A program made the translations under genes and the position numbers. Below are positions 1 through 14,044 of a stretch of 64,000 nt of DNA, piece after piece. The first letter of the stretch is position 1, and every line of letters starts with the position of its first letter. Where the stretch lies: NCBI RefSeq assembly GCF_018691265.1, contig NW_024881296.1, positions 9,827,427 to 9,891,426 of the forward strand, given 5' to 3'. The DNA is from Tyto alba. Lineage: Eukaryota; Chordata; Aves; Strigiformes; Tytonidae. Under the pieces are notes generated by a model. It was given only the letters and a program-made list of their open reading frames with translations, made no database searches and had not been told where the DNA came from.

Positions 1-402
1 ATATAAACAGACCACACACTAAACTGCAAAACATGAACTGCTGGATGATGTTTTGATGTCATAAGGCTTTGTAATGCAAAACTACACACACCACCACATC
101 AGTGTGTTTAGGAATGTTTTTTAAGTTTTATAAAGACTTAACAAAATAAGAAGTAAGAAATAAAAGTGGTATTAAAACTGAAAGAGTATTTTTTGTACAG
201 GTAACATTGCTTGTCCAGTCGAACTGTGGCAGTTTCTCTTGCTGGAAATACAATTCAACTTTTTACGTTGGTTTACTGTTGGGACCTTCCAATTTTCCTT
301 CTACTTTCACAGACAGTTCAAACATGCAACTAGAAAATTTGGCACTCACTGATCAAACATTCTCTTCATTGCATGTGGCTCCAAGGATTCTCGTGCAGGA
401 AG

Positions 403-429
403 AAAAAAAAAAAAAAAAAAAAAAAAAAA
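403..429 (+). repeat. Poly(A) tract, A27
   Basis: Uninterrupted A27, the longest homopolymer in the window. No LINE or SINE body is recognisable upstream. It creates the artefactual poly-Lys in a 173-codon frame spanning it. Confidence 0.95.
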
Positions 430-3400
430 GGCTGCAAAATCTAAGAAGTTTTAAAAATGAGGTTGTGCAGCTTCAGGTGATGGCTTGGACACGGGAGGGA
501 GGTTTAGAGGACACTAAACTTCAGCTGCATCTGAGGTATTGGAGAAAACCAAGAGATCAAGAGGGAGATAGGCTCATGGTTGCCTATGTTCAGATGACAG
601 CTGTCAATAACTTCCATCAGGTAACAATCTTACCTAGAGGGGGGAGAGGACAGCTGACAGGCTCCACACTAGTGGAAATCCATGAATTAGGCATTTTGAT
701 AGTCTTAGCTGGTCTTTGGCTCATCTGAGGTTATCAAATACAGCACAAAACTGTTCCTTTGTCAGCAGTGAAATAAATATACAGTTGTTCAAAAGATTAT
801 AATCTTCCACAAATTCTGTATTTTCCCTGATTTTTAGAAAGATTTGTTAGAAAAACATTACCAGAGGTAGAGTAAGAATATATGTCTGGAACTAAGAACA
901 TTGCACTGTGGTAATTAATAAATCTGAATCTAGAGAAATTTGCACAAATGTAATAAAGAATATTTTACCTTCCTTTCTTATCTTCTGATGGCTTCCCTCT
1001 ACTGTACAACAATATTTTGGAATCCCTTTCAGTTATTGATCAAAATAAAGCAGTCCAGTCTGCTGACATTAGTGTCATATTCCTAAAACAAACTAAAAAA
1101 ATTATCACATCTTTGAATTTTCATTTCCTCACTTGCAAGACTTGAGCTGCAGTTTATTTTAGGCATTGTACTTCAGTTTTAGAAACTCAGTCGATTGAAC
1201 TTGTTGTAAAATAACATATGAACAATACGTTTAATGGAGCACAGAATGCCTTTGCGTATGAAGCATGCCCAGGATTGTTTTTGCAAAGTAGATTAATCAA
1301 ATGATGCTTTATCTAATATAGGCAAGGCTGAAAGTAGAAGTTGTTTATGATATTGTAACATTAAACAGTTTGCTGTCTTCATTTTTGAATACTCTACTGA
1401 CTTGGAGTGCAAGTAAAGTCTAAATCACCTGTTAGAACACTGCCTTTGTTGCTCTGCTTATGTTTATAAGTGGATGTGATATTACCACTGTGGTAACTAC
1501 TGAATTTTTTCTTTTGATAATCTCTGTTCTCTCAGCATTTCGTTCCTTGCAGTACATTCTAGCTGAATTCATTTTATCTAAATACTCTGGGTGGAAAACT
1601 ATGCTTCAAGGCCTGATTCTTGAATGGCCAGATAACACCACCATTTAATATAAGCCTGAAAACCCAGAGCAGACTTCAGCACAGTGCTGTTGGCAGTTGA
1701 AGAGCTGGTGGCAATCACAAGGAGACAATAAGGAGGTCAGGATCCTCTTATTTTGTGGCTAATATGTAATGAGTGGTAACTATAAGACTTGAGTGGAGCA
1801 TGCACAGAATATGTGCTTGTCTCATCATGTGACTAATGAGTTCTCTGACATTGCAATGTGTTGGCCGACATTGTTTACTTCCTCAGAGATGGTAAATCAG
1901 AGCAAAGCTCACTCTATACGGGGGAGGTCATGAACAGAGAAATTCTGAACAGTTTTCCTTAAAATACTGTCAGGAGCAGAAAAATTGAGGATTTTAGGCA
2001 CCTCTAAGAGAATATTAGACTTGTCAGAGACATGTGAGCAACGTGGAAGTGTGATGGGTAGTTAAAATACTGTTTTCCTCATTGAGAAATGAGAATTGGT
2101 CATTCTTGAATTAGAAGCAGTAACTGCTTTGAGAGAGGGCAATTTACATATAGTGAGATGGTTGATCCATTATAGCCAATGTGCTTTAGGAAAGAAGTGG
2201 AATCAAATAGGGTAGTATAAGTAGATAGTAGGAACAATCCTGGATAACAAAGGAAGAGAAAGGGAAAATCCAGTGGGATGGAAAGAAAAAGAAAACTGGA
2301 GAAGGAAGATTAATTAATCCAAATCAAGGTATATAACATCCATTATTTGTGCTTTTTCTTCTTTGTATCTGACTACATACAGAACCTTAAGCCTTCTTTT
2401 TTTATCAGTATGTGGCACTTTCAAATACCTAATCATGTTTGCACTGTTAAAATATGGGAGTTGAGATGAATTAGATTGACTTTGTACATCCCATACTGTG
2501 CTTTCTCTGATCTTGTCAGCCTCAAAAATTACCTCATCAATACATAAATATTACTTAGAAAGCCCCTTACCTCTGCTAGCCTGGTTGGTCTTCCTCCTGA
2601 AGGATTTCTACTTTTACTGAACTATGGAAAAAAAAGTTTTATTTTTATTTAAAAGAAATAAAAGTAAATGCAGGTTTTCAACTGTTGCTAAATGTGTTTG
2701 AGAAAGTTGTTGAATGAAGAATCTGGAGAAAATAAGATGAAAAGTACATGAGGTCACTGATGCTTTCCTAGAGGAAACGAAACAAAATGAATGAAAACTA
2801 AAAACACTGTGTTGTCCAGGTTTTAGATGTCAGTAGAATGGTTTAAAACTTCTAATAAAGTGCTTCATCAAAGAAAAAAAGCTGGTCTAATGTAACTGAC
2901 TGCTAATACCAGACAGTCCTGAGTCACACCTTCCCAAAATACCAGAAGACTGTATGACCTTATCTCTGACTTAGGTCTAGTGTTCAACTGTGACACAGAA
3001 ATGTCTAACACAAGAAGTATAACTGTTTAGTTTCTTCTGAAATAAAAATCTCTGCAATATCAAAAGGAAAAGAAAAACAGTTTTAGAAACTACATAACAT
3101 ACTGAAGAAGAGAATTTTCTCACTCTTGCTTCTGTTTGACTTCACACTCTTGCAATGAAAAGATCTTGAGGCTGTAAAAGTAATGTTTTCTAAGAAGATA
3201 AATTATGTATACAAAGGTCAGCTGTTCACTACTGTCAGTTACTTCTATGCAGAAAAAGCATAAGAAATGAGATAGTGTACCGTGTCCACAATATATAGTA
3301 TCTTTACTTCAGAAAGCCTGAGAAGAATGTGCAAATTATGCATACATCTAGTCCTTTCAGAATTTATAATAGTGAACAATATTGTAGGAAACGTCATACA

Positions 3401-4415
3401 AAATGACATACAAGCTATGAAATACATTTTCATATACAAGGAAAAAAAAGTATTGCCATTTGAGCAGGAGAAAAATGAGCTTCACAAGAGGTACCTCTGA
3501 CTTCAATCACCTGTTCAATGAGCTTGCACTGTTACACATCATGAAGAACCACCGGTTACAACCCTAGCAAATATGCAGTGTAAAAAAGACCTAATTCATC
3601 TAACTCTCTGCTGGAAATCATCAACCATTACCTCAGAATAAAGCAGACTTATCCACTTGATCTGGATACGCAAGAACAGATGTTTCTTAATTAGAATCTA
3701 ATAGAAACTCATCACCATTATGTATCTACTAGATTTTTGCAACAGAAGACAAATCCCTCTTTGATATCTCTTAATGTTATCAGCCAAGTATATTAGCAAT
3801 TAGAGAACAGAAAATTTTCAGAAGACTCAGTGGTAAAACTATAATACTTCTGTTTCATAATGATAGTAGAAAGGGAAAGCTTTATGATTTCTTACCCAAT
3901 TTTTCACTTAGACCATGTAGACCTAAAAGAAACACTAGAAACAGTGATTTCTTAGTAAACATGTGCAATATTACAATATGTTAAATATAACAACTCCAAC
4001 TCATCAACATACATCATCAAGGGGAAATACTTTATTTTTCTTAAGCTAACCTGGGAAGATTGTTTTAGGAAACAAAGTTTTATGCATGATGAACTGAGTG
4101 ATAATGATTGTGTGGAAATGTATGTAAACAAGTGTTCCCTGGCAAATTAGAGGAATATCCTCTATGTACATAGGTGCCCGAGACGCAGGTGGAGTGCCTA
4201 TTGGCGCTACTAAATGTATGTATTATGCACTTAAATCTCTGTTTTTTCTTGCTCTCTCTGTGTTGCATTCGTTGGACTTGCACTTCTGAAAATCATTTGA
4301 TTTAACTTATCTTTTGACACTTGTACATAATGGGAGGAATACAATCCAAGAGGTGCAGAAATATTTTAGTGTGATTTTGTCAGACTGCATATTAAACCAT
4401 CAAATACTCATTTTA

Positions 4416-4430
4416 CTGCTGCTGCTGCTG
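4416..4430 (+). repeat. (CTG)5 microsatellite
   Basis: Five perfect CTG units followed by CTTCTT. It lies in a short open frame that I do not believe is coding. Confidence 0.9.
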
Positions 4431-7400
4431 CTTCTTCCCTTGAAGCCCATGCCATGGAAATCACCATCATTATGTGCCTCCAGACAGATCTTTAATGTCT
4501 GCACAAGGTGTGGTTTATGGGCTTGAAGGTAAAAGTTATGTTGAATAATGTCAGGATGATCTGCACTAATAAATATTTCCAAAGTGAACCTACTATTGTA
4601 TATCCCTGACAGATTCATAATCCATAATGAATTTAAGATCCAATAGACATTTCAGTATTAATCACTAACGATCAGATTGAATAACCTGTTGTTCAACCTG
4701 TGATGTATATTAATATTTTTGGCAGATCTATAGGTTAAAATAATAAGTTAAACATTTCCCTACCAAAATCTTGATATCTAGACAACAGAAAGTAACATTT
4801 TAAAACTAATACTTCCATGTGTCTTTTTGGTCTATTTTGTAAGAGGCAATATGAAAGGAGTAATGTCATTTAAATAAAAAATTATTGTAATAACAAAAAT
4901 CACATTCTTAAGGATATTTAAGAATAAAATTTCTTTTTTTTTAGTGTGCTTTACATGCAATGTATAAATTAATTTCTTATTTTGATAATGGAAATATCTA
5001 AGTCAACATTACATATATGAAATCAAAGTACACCTCCAAGAAAATATCTCAGTCTTTCCCTCAGACTGCTTTACAGTCCTCACTTTAAGGACAGTTTTTA
5101 AGATGTTTTAACTGTTCTGATTCTGAGCAGTTGTAATTTCCTCATTAATTTGGCTCTGCAGTCTGCTTACAATGACAAAACATGAGGACTGTCTAAAGGA
5201 AAAAGGAAGATAAGACTTTTCAATGCAGTATGACATTCAAAATAAATACTGTATTCCTGTATGCCACCCAAAAATCTGGGGATCAGAAATCAGTAGAAAT
5301 TAAAGACCATGGACATACCCAGTTTTTCTACTAAACTTGATGTGTCAAGCAGTTATCACCGTTTGCCCAGATTTCTGTTTCAAAGCTTTGTAAGGCTGCA
5401 CTGCAGTGACTCACTCTTGAGGTGAAAAAGGGTTGGATCACAAAAAAGCTGCATATGAACAAAGTTTTTACATCCCAACTGGAGTGGAGAAGTAAAAAAC
5501 AACATTGTTTTACCAGTGCTGCCCTGCAACTCTCTATACTCCACAGAAAATACAGTTACTATTGTGAACTCAAGCTAGAAAGGAAAGGCATGTGCTTTCA
5601 ACCTCTCAGTGGTGTGATGTTTGTTGTGCAAGGTCTTGTCTCAGTTTGTTGTGCCTCAGTCTTGTCTGCATTAACTCCCATTCAGTCCCCTTATCCATGC
5701 CCAAGCACAGGAGCAGGTGTTTAGTATCACAGATCACGTAGGTCATGCAAAAGCTATTAATTTCCCTTACAAGTATACTGGTGAGGCACTGGTGCCACTT
5801 CAGCAGTGTTCACAGAAGATTTCTGGTTGCAATTGCATTGCAGCAGCATAGGACACTACTGCATGTGTTTGTACCCTCATTGCACCCTCCTTCTTGTCAC
5901 TAGTGGTCCCTGCATCCTCATATCCGTCGGCACAACTGCGCGTGACATTTACCCTACCCTCATTCTGTCAAAGAGTTCTGGGTGAGTCTAAGTGCTCTCA
6001 AGAGTGAGGTTGATGCTTGGTTTTGGTTGGGTGGTTTTTTTCCTTTCCCATCACATTCATTTAACAGCAGCAGGTTACAGAATGGAACATGTGTGATAAT
6101 GCTAGCAGATCAGACTGGGCAATAATTTCCAATGGGGAAGTGGTGATAATTTGCTTAGGGAAGTAGCATTTTATCTTCTCAAACAAAATCTTAAATACCT
6201 GAGGATAGTGCACCAGCTCCTGCCTTTACTCGTTATGCTACTTGCAGATTGATGTGTTTAATTGTGTCAACATTTCCCATATACCCCTCCTCCAAAAAAC
6301 CCCGGTAGTATAGCAACATGTAATTGTCTTGCATTGTGATTTTATGTTGTGTAACAATTTTAGAAAGAATTACACTTTTGAGTCCCTCTAACAGGAAATT
6401 TTTAGTTTTTCTATCAATTAAAAGCTATGCCCAAAGAGTTCATTCACTTCTTTCCTTACTTAAAAACCAAACCAGACAATAAAGCCAGTTAACTGTTCCA
6501 TTTTAGTTTTGATAGATAACTTGCCATTTATTTCACATTCAGAAGTTTGCTTGTAGAACTTAATGTATAGAAATTAGTGATTTTTAATCTAAAAAGTCTT
6601 ATGTCTGTGCTCTTAGCATGTAGAAGAGAATGTGATGTTAGGAAAGAATGGCTGTCTGAGTGTTGAAAATAATCTATGTTCTGGCTGTCTGAGGTTCTTG
6701 GCAGCTTTATGATATGAGGAAGCACACTCTTTAAATGGTGCTCAAGCATTACAGAGGCTTACCCTTCTCTTCCCCATACCTCTTCTTAGTACAAGCTGCA
6801 CCACTGACTTCCATATCTATAATTTGGCCCTGAGCATCTAAAGATGGATGAACTCATCTTGGAAACAAATGAGAAGTGAGAGACATGAAAATACCTGTGA
6901 GGATGTTTTACATTCCCTGGAGCCCCAGGTATTCAGCCCTTAAATTCCCTGTTTGCTTGAGGAGGTGATATTAAAAACTGAGAAGAATTACAAGCTAAAT
7001 CTAGGCTTTTAGTGCTGTCACTTCTGCACTGCATTCCCTACAGTGTCTGCTGGAAATATGCTTTAACTTCTAGTATTTGATACTGAAAATATATCAGAGG
7101 CATTGGAGATCAAGCCAGAGAAGAGCTATTGTGAGGGGTTTGCTTTCCAGTTTGGATTTGGGTGTGTAGGAAGTTCGCAAGGAATTTTTTTTTCCTCTTT
7201 TTTTTTGACACGCAGTTCTGATACCTAGCTGTACTGCAGACAGCCTGAATAAATATGATGGTCAAACCACAGAAGACACCACACACCCACTCATCGTCCT
7301 CAAAGCAGAAAAGAGGGTACTTTAATAAGAGTGAAAAAGCTTTCTTGATGTGTCAGGTGTGTCAATTTTCTGTGCAAAGTTAGTGCTGGGGCTTAGCAGG

Positions 7401-9648
7401 GTAAATCAGTCAGAGAAATAACAAAGAGGTCTTATCCACTTTGGAGAGAAAATTAAAAAAAGACAACCTTTTTAAAGCATAACTTTGAATCAATTAATAC
7501 TTAATCACGTTTAATTTTAAAAGCAAATATTTGTATAATGTTATTTCATTTGTTTTTAAATATATTAATCAAAATTCCTGGCTTGGATAAGAGTGTTAGC
7601 TAATACTTCATTCATGCCCATATGCATTTCCATACTTACAGTCATTTATACTCCCTCTGTTCATCTTTGAGCAGGCTCTGACTGGCAAGATTGCATGTGC
7701 TAGTGAAAAATCAAGAGCACAAAGGACAAGTTCCTCTAGCTGTCCTTAACAGACTCTTGTAACAAAAAAGGAGAATTTTCTTTTCCTAAATCCAATAAAC
7801 ATGCATGACAGCTGAAAGAGTGTGATGTGTTTGATAGACCATTTCTCCCTTCTTTATTCACTATGCAGTGGCAAAATTGCACAGTGTCAGCAAAGCATCT
7901 GAAAAGCAACCTGGTGTGAGCTCATCTGTGCCTCGTAGTGAGCAGTATTGACATGACACCTTCAGAACTCACTCTCCTCAAAAAGTATTACTTAGCAGTG
8001 ACTCAATAAATCACTCTTGGACGGACATCCCCACTGACTGTATAATATCCTGATAGAGACTGTACTCCCAACTTGAGTTTTTGCACTTAGGTCACATGGA
8101 GTTCTTTGAAACTCCCTTCTTAAGATGTTATAGTTACCTCACTTCAGATGTGGAGTAATTCCACATAAATCAGTCTTCTAGAGAAGGTGAATTTTATACT
8201 CTGTGTACGACTAAGGTGTATCTTAGAGTATTGGAAAAAAAAAAAAACTTTCAGGTCTGGAAGAACTACAGGTTGTTTCCACTTCTAGGATAACTTTCAG
8301 TTCCTGCTCAAGACTCATCTTTGAGAGGCATCAGTTTAAGAAACTGCACTGGTGCCACTAAACCACTCAGTTGCTGTTTTACTAGGTAGTGAATGATTTG
8401 GTAGTTTAAGATAGATATGAATTTGCAATAAAGAGTTGTTCTGATTTGATGTTAGTTTTACTGATAACCTACAGATTATGTTCACTAAAATGCTATTTGA
8501 GTTGTGTTATTTTATTGTCATGAGAAATAAATGCACTATAAATACAGCTTCAAGCAAAGCACAGTATATTGAGGATATGTTCACTTAAATTACTTGTTAA
8601 ATATCCACTCAAACTATAACAAAAGTCTACTTAAAAGCCTCTGCATTATCTGCATTTCTATTTGGATTTAGTGACAATGACTTTCTGTTGTCAGGTGCAT
8701 TTGTTTTAATTTATTTTATTGTTTAGGTTTTTTGTCTTTTTGTTTCCCCATAACTGACATGCTTTCAAAATTTATGGTGTTTTTCTTAGGAATGTTGCTA
8801 AAGAGACACTTTAATTTTAAAATATAAATAGTGTTTCCCTGGCAAGCTCAGACAACCATATAGGCAAGCCAAATATATCTCTTGTAAGAAAGCTGGAAAG
8901 CAATTACAGTAAGTGAGGTTTTACATTCCTCAATATCTTTGAAAGGAGAGGAAACCTCTACCAGCTCTTTCTTTTCAGCAATAAGGAAGAAAGTTCTTTA
9001 AGTGAGCCCCAGAACTTTGTGTTGTTTGCTGAATATCAGGTGCATTCATATACCACGACATAACATACTGGTGATATTTAGAACTAGAAGAAAATAAGGT
9101 GCTTTGCATGAAATAACTCACCACATTAATTTATCACAGGACAAAATGTATTAGGATGGACACAGAGTCAAGATGTTTAACCCTGCAAGAAAACACCTCT
9201 CTAATACTGGTGGACTCAACCTCCTGAATCATAAAAAGCCCTGGCTATTTCTTTCCATTTAACTTCAGAAACAACGTTCAACACCTAAAAAATATTTTAC
9301 TAGAGACTCACTTTTCTGCTGAAATTTGGATGTGGGAAGAGAAGGCTCTTCTAGGTTTTTTTAATAACTAACTAAATAAAAAAAAAAAGGCAAATTGAAA
9401 TATTTTTTTCTAATTTAGTCCAAAAACTTAGAGAATGAACTAATAACTAGTCAAAGCAGCAGAACACCTTGCCTCAGAATACAACATCTCTCATACAATT
9501 AACATTAATTCTGTCATTTACCTGAAACAACTGTCTGTTTCAACCGGCTTTTGGAACTATTTTGAACCTGTTGTTCAGGAGCCATAGAGTACCTAAAGAG
9601 AATTTAGGAAAAAGTAAATGTGCCATAGTTAATTGGATGCAACAGGAC

Positions 9649-9664
9649 AAAAAAAAAAAAAAAA
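9649..9664 (+). repeat. Poly(A) tract, A16
   Basis: A16 followed by TAAAACAAACCACAAAAC, one of several A tracts here with a C-interrupted A-rich 3' tail. Confidence 0.9.
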
Positions 9665-10840
9665 TAAAACAAACCACAAAACAAAACATTTGGTGTTCTA
9701 CAGACTGTATATTACTGAAACCCCCAACATTCTTCAAAACTTGTGGCATAGAATAATTGAAACTTCAGACAAATATGCAGTAAGGTACATATCATTATGC
9801 CCCCAAACCCATCAGATTATCTTAAACATGTAGCTTTTTGTTATTTTGGAATTGCCGGTCCCTTGATGTGTCATAGCAGAAGCCTTAGCATGTATAAGCG
9901 CAATAGAAAAACAGAGCTGTGGGGTTTTTTTTCATTTTAAAGGAAAAATTATTAATTTTGTTAGGTGTATAAATATGTGTAATTATATGTCACACACAGG
10001 CAGGCTAAATTTTCCAATAATAATGATCACTCCAGAAGCCAACTGTTCCACAAACAGTGCCTTAGCTTTGCAACCATCACCGTAGTTGTACTTTCAGGCA
10101 TTTCAGTAATTGACCTCATTCTAAAAAGAGTCAACAAGACAACTCAGACAATCTTTTTGGTATTTTTGACTTTCATTAGTAAAGAAACCTCTTTATCCAT
10201 ATTGATATTTTACCCAAACTCATATCATATCTTGAGAGAACTGCATGTAGCAGGAAGTACACTCATGGTCTGAAGTGCACCAACTTTCCAGTTAGTGTAT
10301 CTAGTCTCCTTGTACGTCACTTGCTCAGAGTATGTGTGTATAGATATATAATAAAATCATCTGGTTGGCAGATCTGAAACAGCTGGTTCCTGGGGCAGGG
10401 TGGGTTTTCTGCAAAATAGTCAGCCTTTATTGGCAAAGACAAGGAAAACTGATTTACTTATTTTTTTCTGGTCAAATAAGGTTGCTTTACAACTTCTTTA
10501 CTGTCATGGGATGGACAATAGAGATCCTTTGACCCCTGAGAAGTTTTCCAACAGCATATGCAATAATAAGCTAGAAAAGAGCTGATGCTCACCAGGTCAA
10601 AATCTGAACTTGGGCCAACAACGTTGTGTTGTTGCAGAAAAGAAGCTCGCATATGTAGACATGAAAGCTAACAGTAAGACACACAGATAACCCTTCAGCT
10701 CTGGTCAGGACTGGTAGGATTCAGTGGGAATACGGTGTCCAAGTTTAGGTAGCACATCTCAGGAGAGGTGTTGGCAAAGTGTGAAAGACCAGAGGAGAGA
10801 CAGTAGAAAAAAATCAAAGGTGTTGCAAGCACAAAATGGT

Positions 10841-10884
10841 AAAAAAAAAAAAAAAAAAAAAAAAGAAAAAGGAAAAAGAAAAAA
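10841..10884 (+). repeat. A24 tract with A/G-rich tail
   Basis: A24 (10841-10864) continues into GAAAAAGGAAAAAGAAAAAA, a purine-only decay of the tract. Confidence 0.95.
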
Positions 10885-11066
10885 CATTACTTAATATGAC
10901 AGAAGAGAATCTTGAGATGAAACAAGATAAAGCTCTCCAGCTACACTAAAGCTCTTGCAAAAAGCAAGGAAACAAGTTATCTGTTGACAGAAGAAATGGC
11001 TTAATCATTGTTCTAGACAGCAGCAAGCAAAGACTAGATTATCTGCAGGAAAAGCTAAAGCCTTTT

Positions 11067-11082
11067 AAAAAAAAAAAAAAAA
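11067..11082 (+). repeat. Poly(A) tract, A16
   Basis: A16 followed by CAAAAAACAAATC. No element body is recognised upstream. Confidence 0.9.
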
Positions 11083-13750
11083 CAAAAAACAAATCAAAGC
11101 TGTGGTTACTCGGGTGGGCTGAGGATGTCAGGGAATATCTCACAGGAGTGGTGCACATAGCTGATCCTGTATTATGGCAGGCGAGAGCAGCAGGTAACTT
11201 CCTGAAGTCCTCTCTAAACCTCATTCACTGTTATCTTCTGAATCTATGTCTTAGTAAGAAAAAAGTAGAGGGATTAAAACACATTTTTGTTCTGATCAGA
11301 GAAAAGACTCGGAGTGTCACAGCCAATATTTCTGACATTTGGCAATGGAAAAATCCCAAAAAAGAGAAGGAATTGCTAGGTAATTGTAGCCCAGAGTTTG
11401 AGAAAAGCTTATGTGCTTATGTGGCAGTACCTAGATATTTTATCAGTAAATGGATTGCCTGTACTACAGGGTTCATTCTTAAAATATCGTCATAACCTCA
11501 AAGAGAAATGTAGAATCATACTTCCGCATGCCATTGCAACTAATTCCCTTGCTATGCTGCTTCCTCATGCCATCAGTTATGATTTGCTCCTAAAGCTCAC
11601 AAACACATTTCTACAGAGCAAGCCTTCTTAGACTGTCAATAGCTGAATATACTAACCAAAACCAAGCAAACACTCAGCACATGTGCTTCAAAACTTGTCT
11701 ACTATTGTAATTGTAAGGAAGTGTTACCACTTAAATGAATAAATAAATCGAAAGATTTGGCAGTGTCTGCCATTCTTTCTCCTTTTGGCAACTTTTCCTT
11801 GTCCAGTGCTACCAGCAACAGAGAAAGTTTTGTGGCAAGAGCACAAGCTTTGTGGCTTTCTGTGCAAGAGCACTGGTTTGACAGTGAGGCTCATACTCCT
11901 CATGGGAAAAATCAGAGGTTTTTGAGTACTGGGAAAGAGTGAAGTATATTGTCTGATGCACAGCTGCTGATCTCAACTTTCAAAGACTTAACAGACTCTC
12001 AGAGGAGAGGAAAGGTCTGTGAGAGCCTTTCCCCATCCTCTGGGGGACAGAAATTGTGTTTTCCCAAGGGCCGATTCTTTTTCCTTTTGCAGGCAAGAAA
12101 GAAGTACATCTTTTGCTTGTGTTCATATGCAGGACAGTGAGGTCTCACCTGAGTTCCCTAAGCTGAGCACTAGGTGGTTTCCTACATACTGCTGAATAAA
12201 ATTATGTCCTAATGGTTTTACATTCTCCCATTTTAGGGAGCAACAGAAATATCTGCCAAGCAATTAGTCTGTTTTAAAATGAAGGCTAATGTCATAACAA
12301 CTATATAATTCTTAAGAATATTTTTTGTATAGAAATTAAATTTCTGGCTACAAGGCATTCTAAACAAACCACAAATTAAGCCACCTGTGCCTACCCATTT
12401 GAAGACAAGAGTATGACAGAAAGGAGATAGTAATTTAGGGTTTTGGTTTTGTTGTGTTGACCTCAAATTTTGGATGGATAATTGAGTAGTGTATATGCAT
12501 ATTCAACCACATTATTCCACAAGATTTACACACTTGCAATTTATTGGAGTATTTTTTTAAGTCACTTTACCTCAATCTGGTCCTAAGAATATGTGAATTG
12601 AGGACAGCTGTGTGAAAATCAACACCTTCAATAAAAAGTTCATGAGTTCAGGGCTGGCAAGAGGATGGGAGTTTGCAGACTGGTTTAGCAACTACTTAAC
12701 AGTTTGCCCTCGAGGCACAAGAGAAAAATGAAGTAGCTTGAGCTAACACTTTCTTTTTATATTGCCTACAAATGTCTTGAAGCAATTTAATATGTTATAA
12801 TGAGCTAGAAATTGGAAGCTGAAGTGAAGAACATGAAGGGTCACACATGAATGTGTGGTTTAAAATGAGAAAAAAAAATCACATTATTCTATCTTTCTTC
12901 TTCATAAATTTTAATATCTTTGCCAAATTATATTTATGTTGCGTGAAAATCATTCCTTGTATAAGTTGATATCAGCTGCTGGCTTTCTTTTGACAGATCA
13001 GTAACTGTTTCAAAAACAAAACACACGTGAAGGATGCATTATCAGGAAACCAATATGAAAGGAGCTGTTTTCTCAACTGAATGTTAGGCCCCACATGTTA
13101 AAGAACATTAATTAGACAATAATATGCTTCTCCTTTCTGCATCTTAGTAATTTTTCTAATTATAGTATTTAGTAATTTAATTTTTTTCAAGACTAAGTGT
13201 TTAGTATCTAGTTAGTTGTATGTCTGGTCCAACACTTGTCACCAGCTGCCCCACATCTTCAATAGCTCTCACCAAACTCTGAACTCCTATGCTTTTACCT
13301 ATGCTGAAGGTCATGGCCCTTTAATTTATAGTTTATCAAACTTTACACACAGCTTTAATCTCTTAGCATCTGTTAAAGAAAAATGTGAAACTATGTAAGA
13401 AAGTCCATGCCTTGTTCCACTGTCTGTTATTTTTCCCCTCTATAGTTAGTGCAATGGTTTGGTAGTTACAAAGGATGAAAACAAGTAAAACTGTACACAA
13501 AAATAACAAGTTGATGTTTTACCTTCTTAGTTTTTACTTTGTTTTTAATTTCCAGATATGATCTATCTGAATATCATTAGCTGTAGTGCTAAATTGAAGA
13601 GTAGGCAGGTAAGACTGATAGCATTGAAATATACTCATTAAGATCCCTTTTTGTTGTTTTTTTGGTGGGGTGTGGGGGTGAAACTCAGAAAGGATGTGAT
13701 TTTGATATTGTGGACCACTAAAAGAGGAAGGTCTAATGGTCACTGAAGAT

Positions 13751-13771
13751 GACTGAAGGATTCCTTCAGTC
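13751..13771. repeat. Perfect 9-bp hairpin with 3-base loop
   Basis: GACTGAAGG-ATT-CCTTCAGTC. A related TCACTGAAGA lies just upstream (13740-13749), so the arm is partly duplicated. Confidence 0.8.
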
Positions 13772-14022
13772 TGATGGTCCTAGATTTTATGTTGGAAGTT
13801 TTGTTGTTGTACTTAAACTGTATGAAGCTACAAACCAGTTTAACAGTTTATGTTTGCATATAAGACATAAGCTTCAGAACTCACTTGGTTACACAGAATT
13901 TTACATAAAACTCTGTTTCCTGGAACTGGAAGAAAACCAGGCAAATGAAGAATTACAGATGCTACTGAAGCTAATACATGTAAGCTTACTGAATCTGTCC
14001 TTGTCCAGCTCATATTTGGGAC

Positions 14023-14044
14023 TTTTTTTTTTTTTTTTTTTTTT
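14023..14044 (-). repeat. Poly(T) tract, T22
   Basis: Uninterrupted T22 on the + strand (a - strand A tract). No retrocopy body is recognised on either side. Confidence 0.95.

Larger units (their letters stand above)
1..9648. other. AT-rich stretch without recognisable gene
   Basis: Mostly unique, CpG-poor sequence. It holds the A27 tract at 403, (CTG)5 at 4416 and a tight group of four CpGs at 5925-5942. Open frames of up to 173 codons are low complexity, lack ATG or overlap one another on both strands. I see no recognisable exon, RNA gene or interspersed repeat. Confidence 0.6.

Noticed and set aside
207..728. 173-codon + strand frame
   Set aside because: It spans the A27 tract, which encodes an artefactual poly-Lys run. 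The start is not ATG and nothing resembles a known protein.
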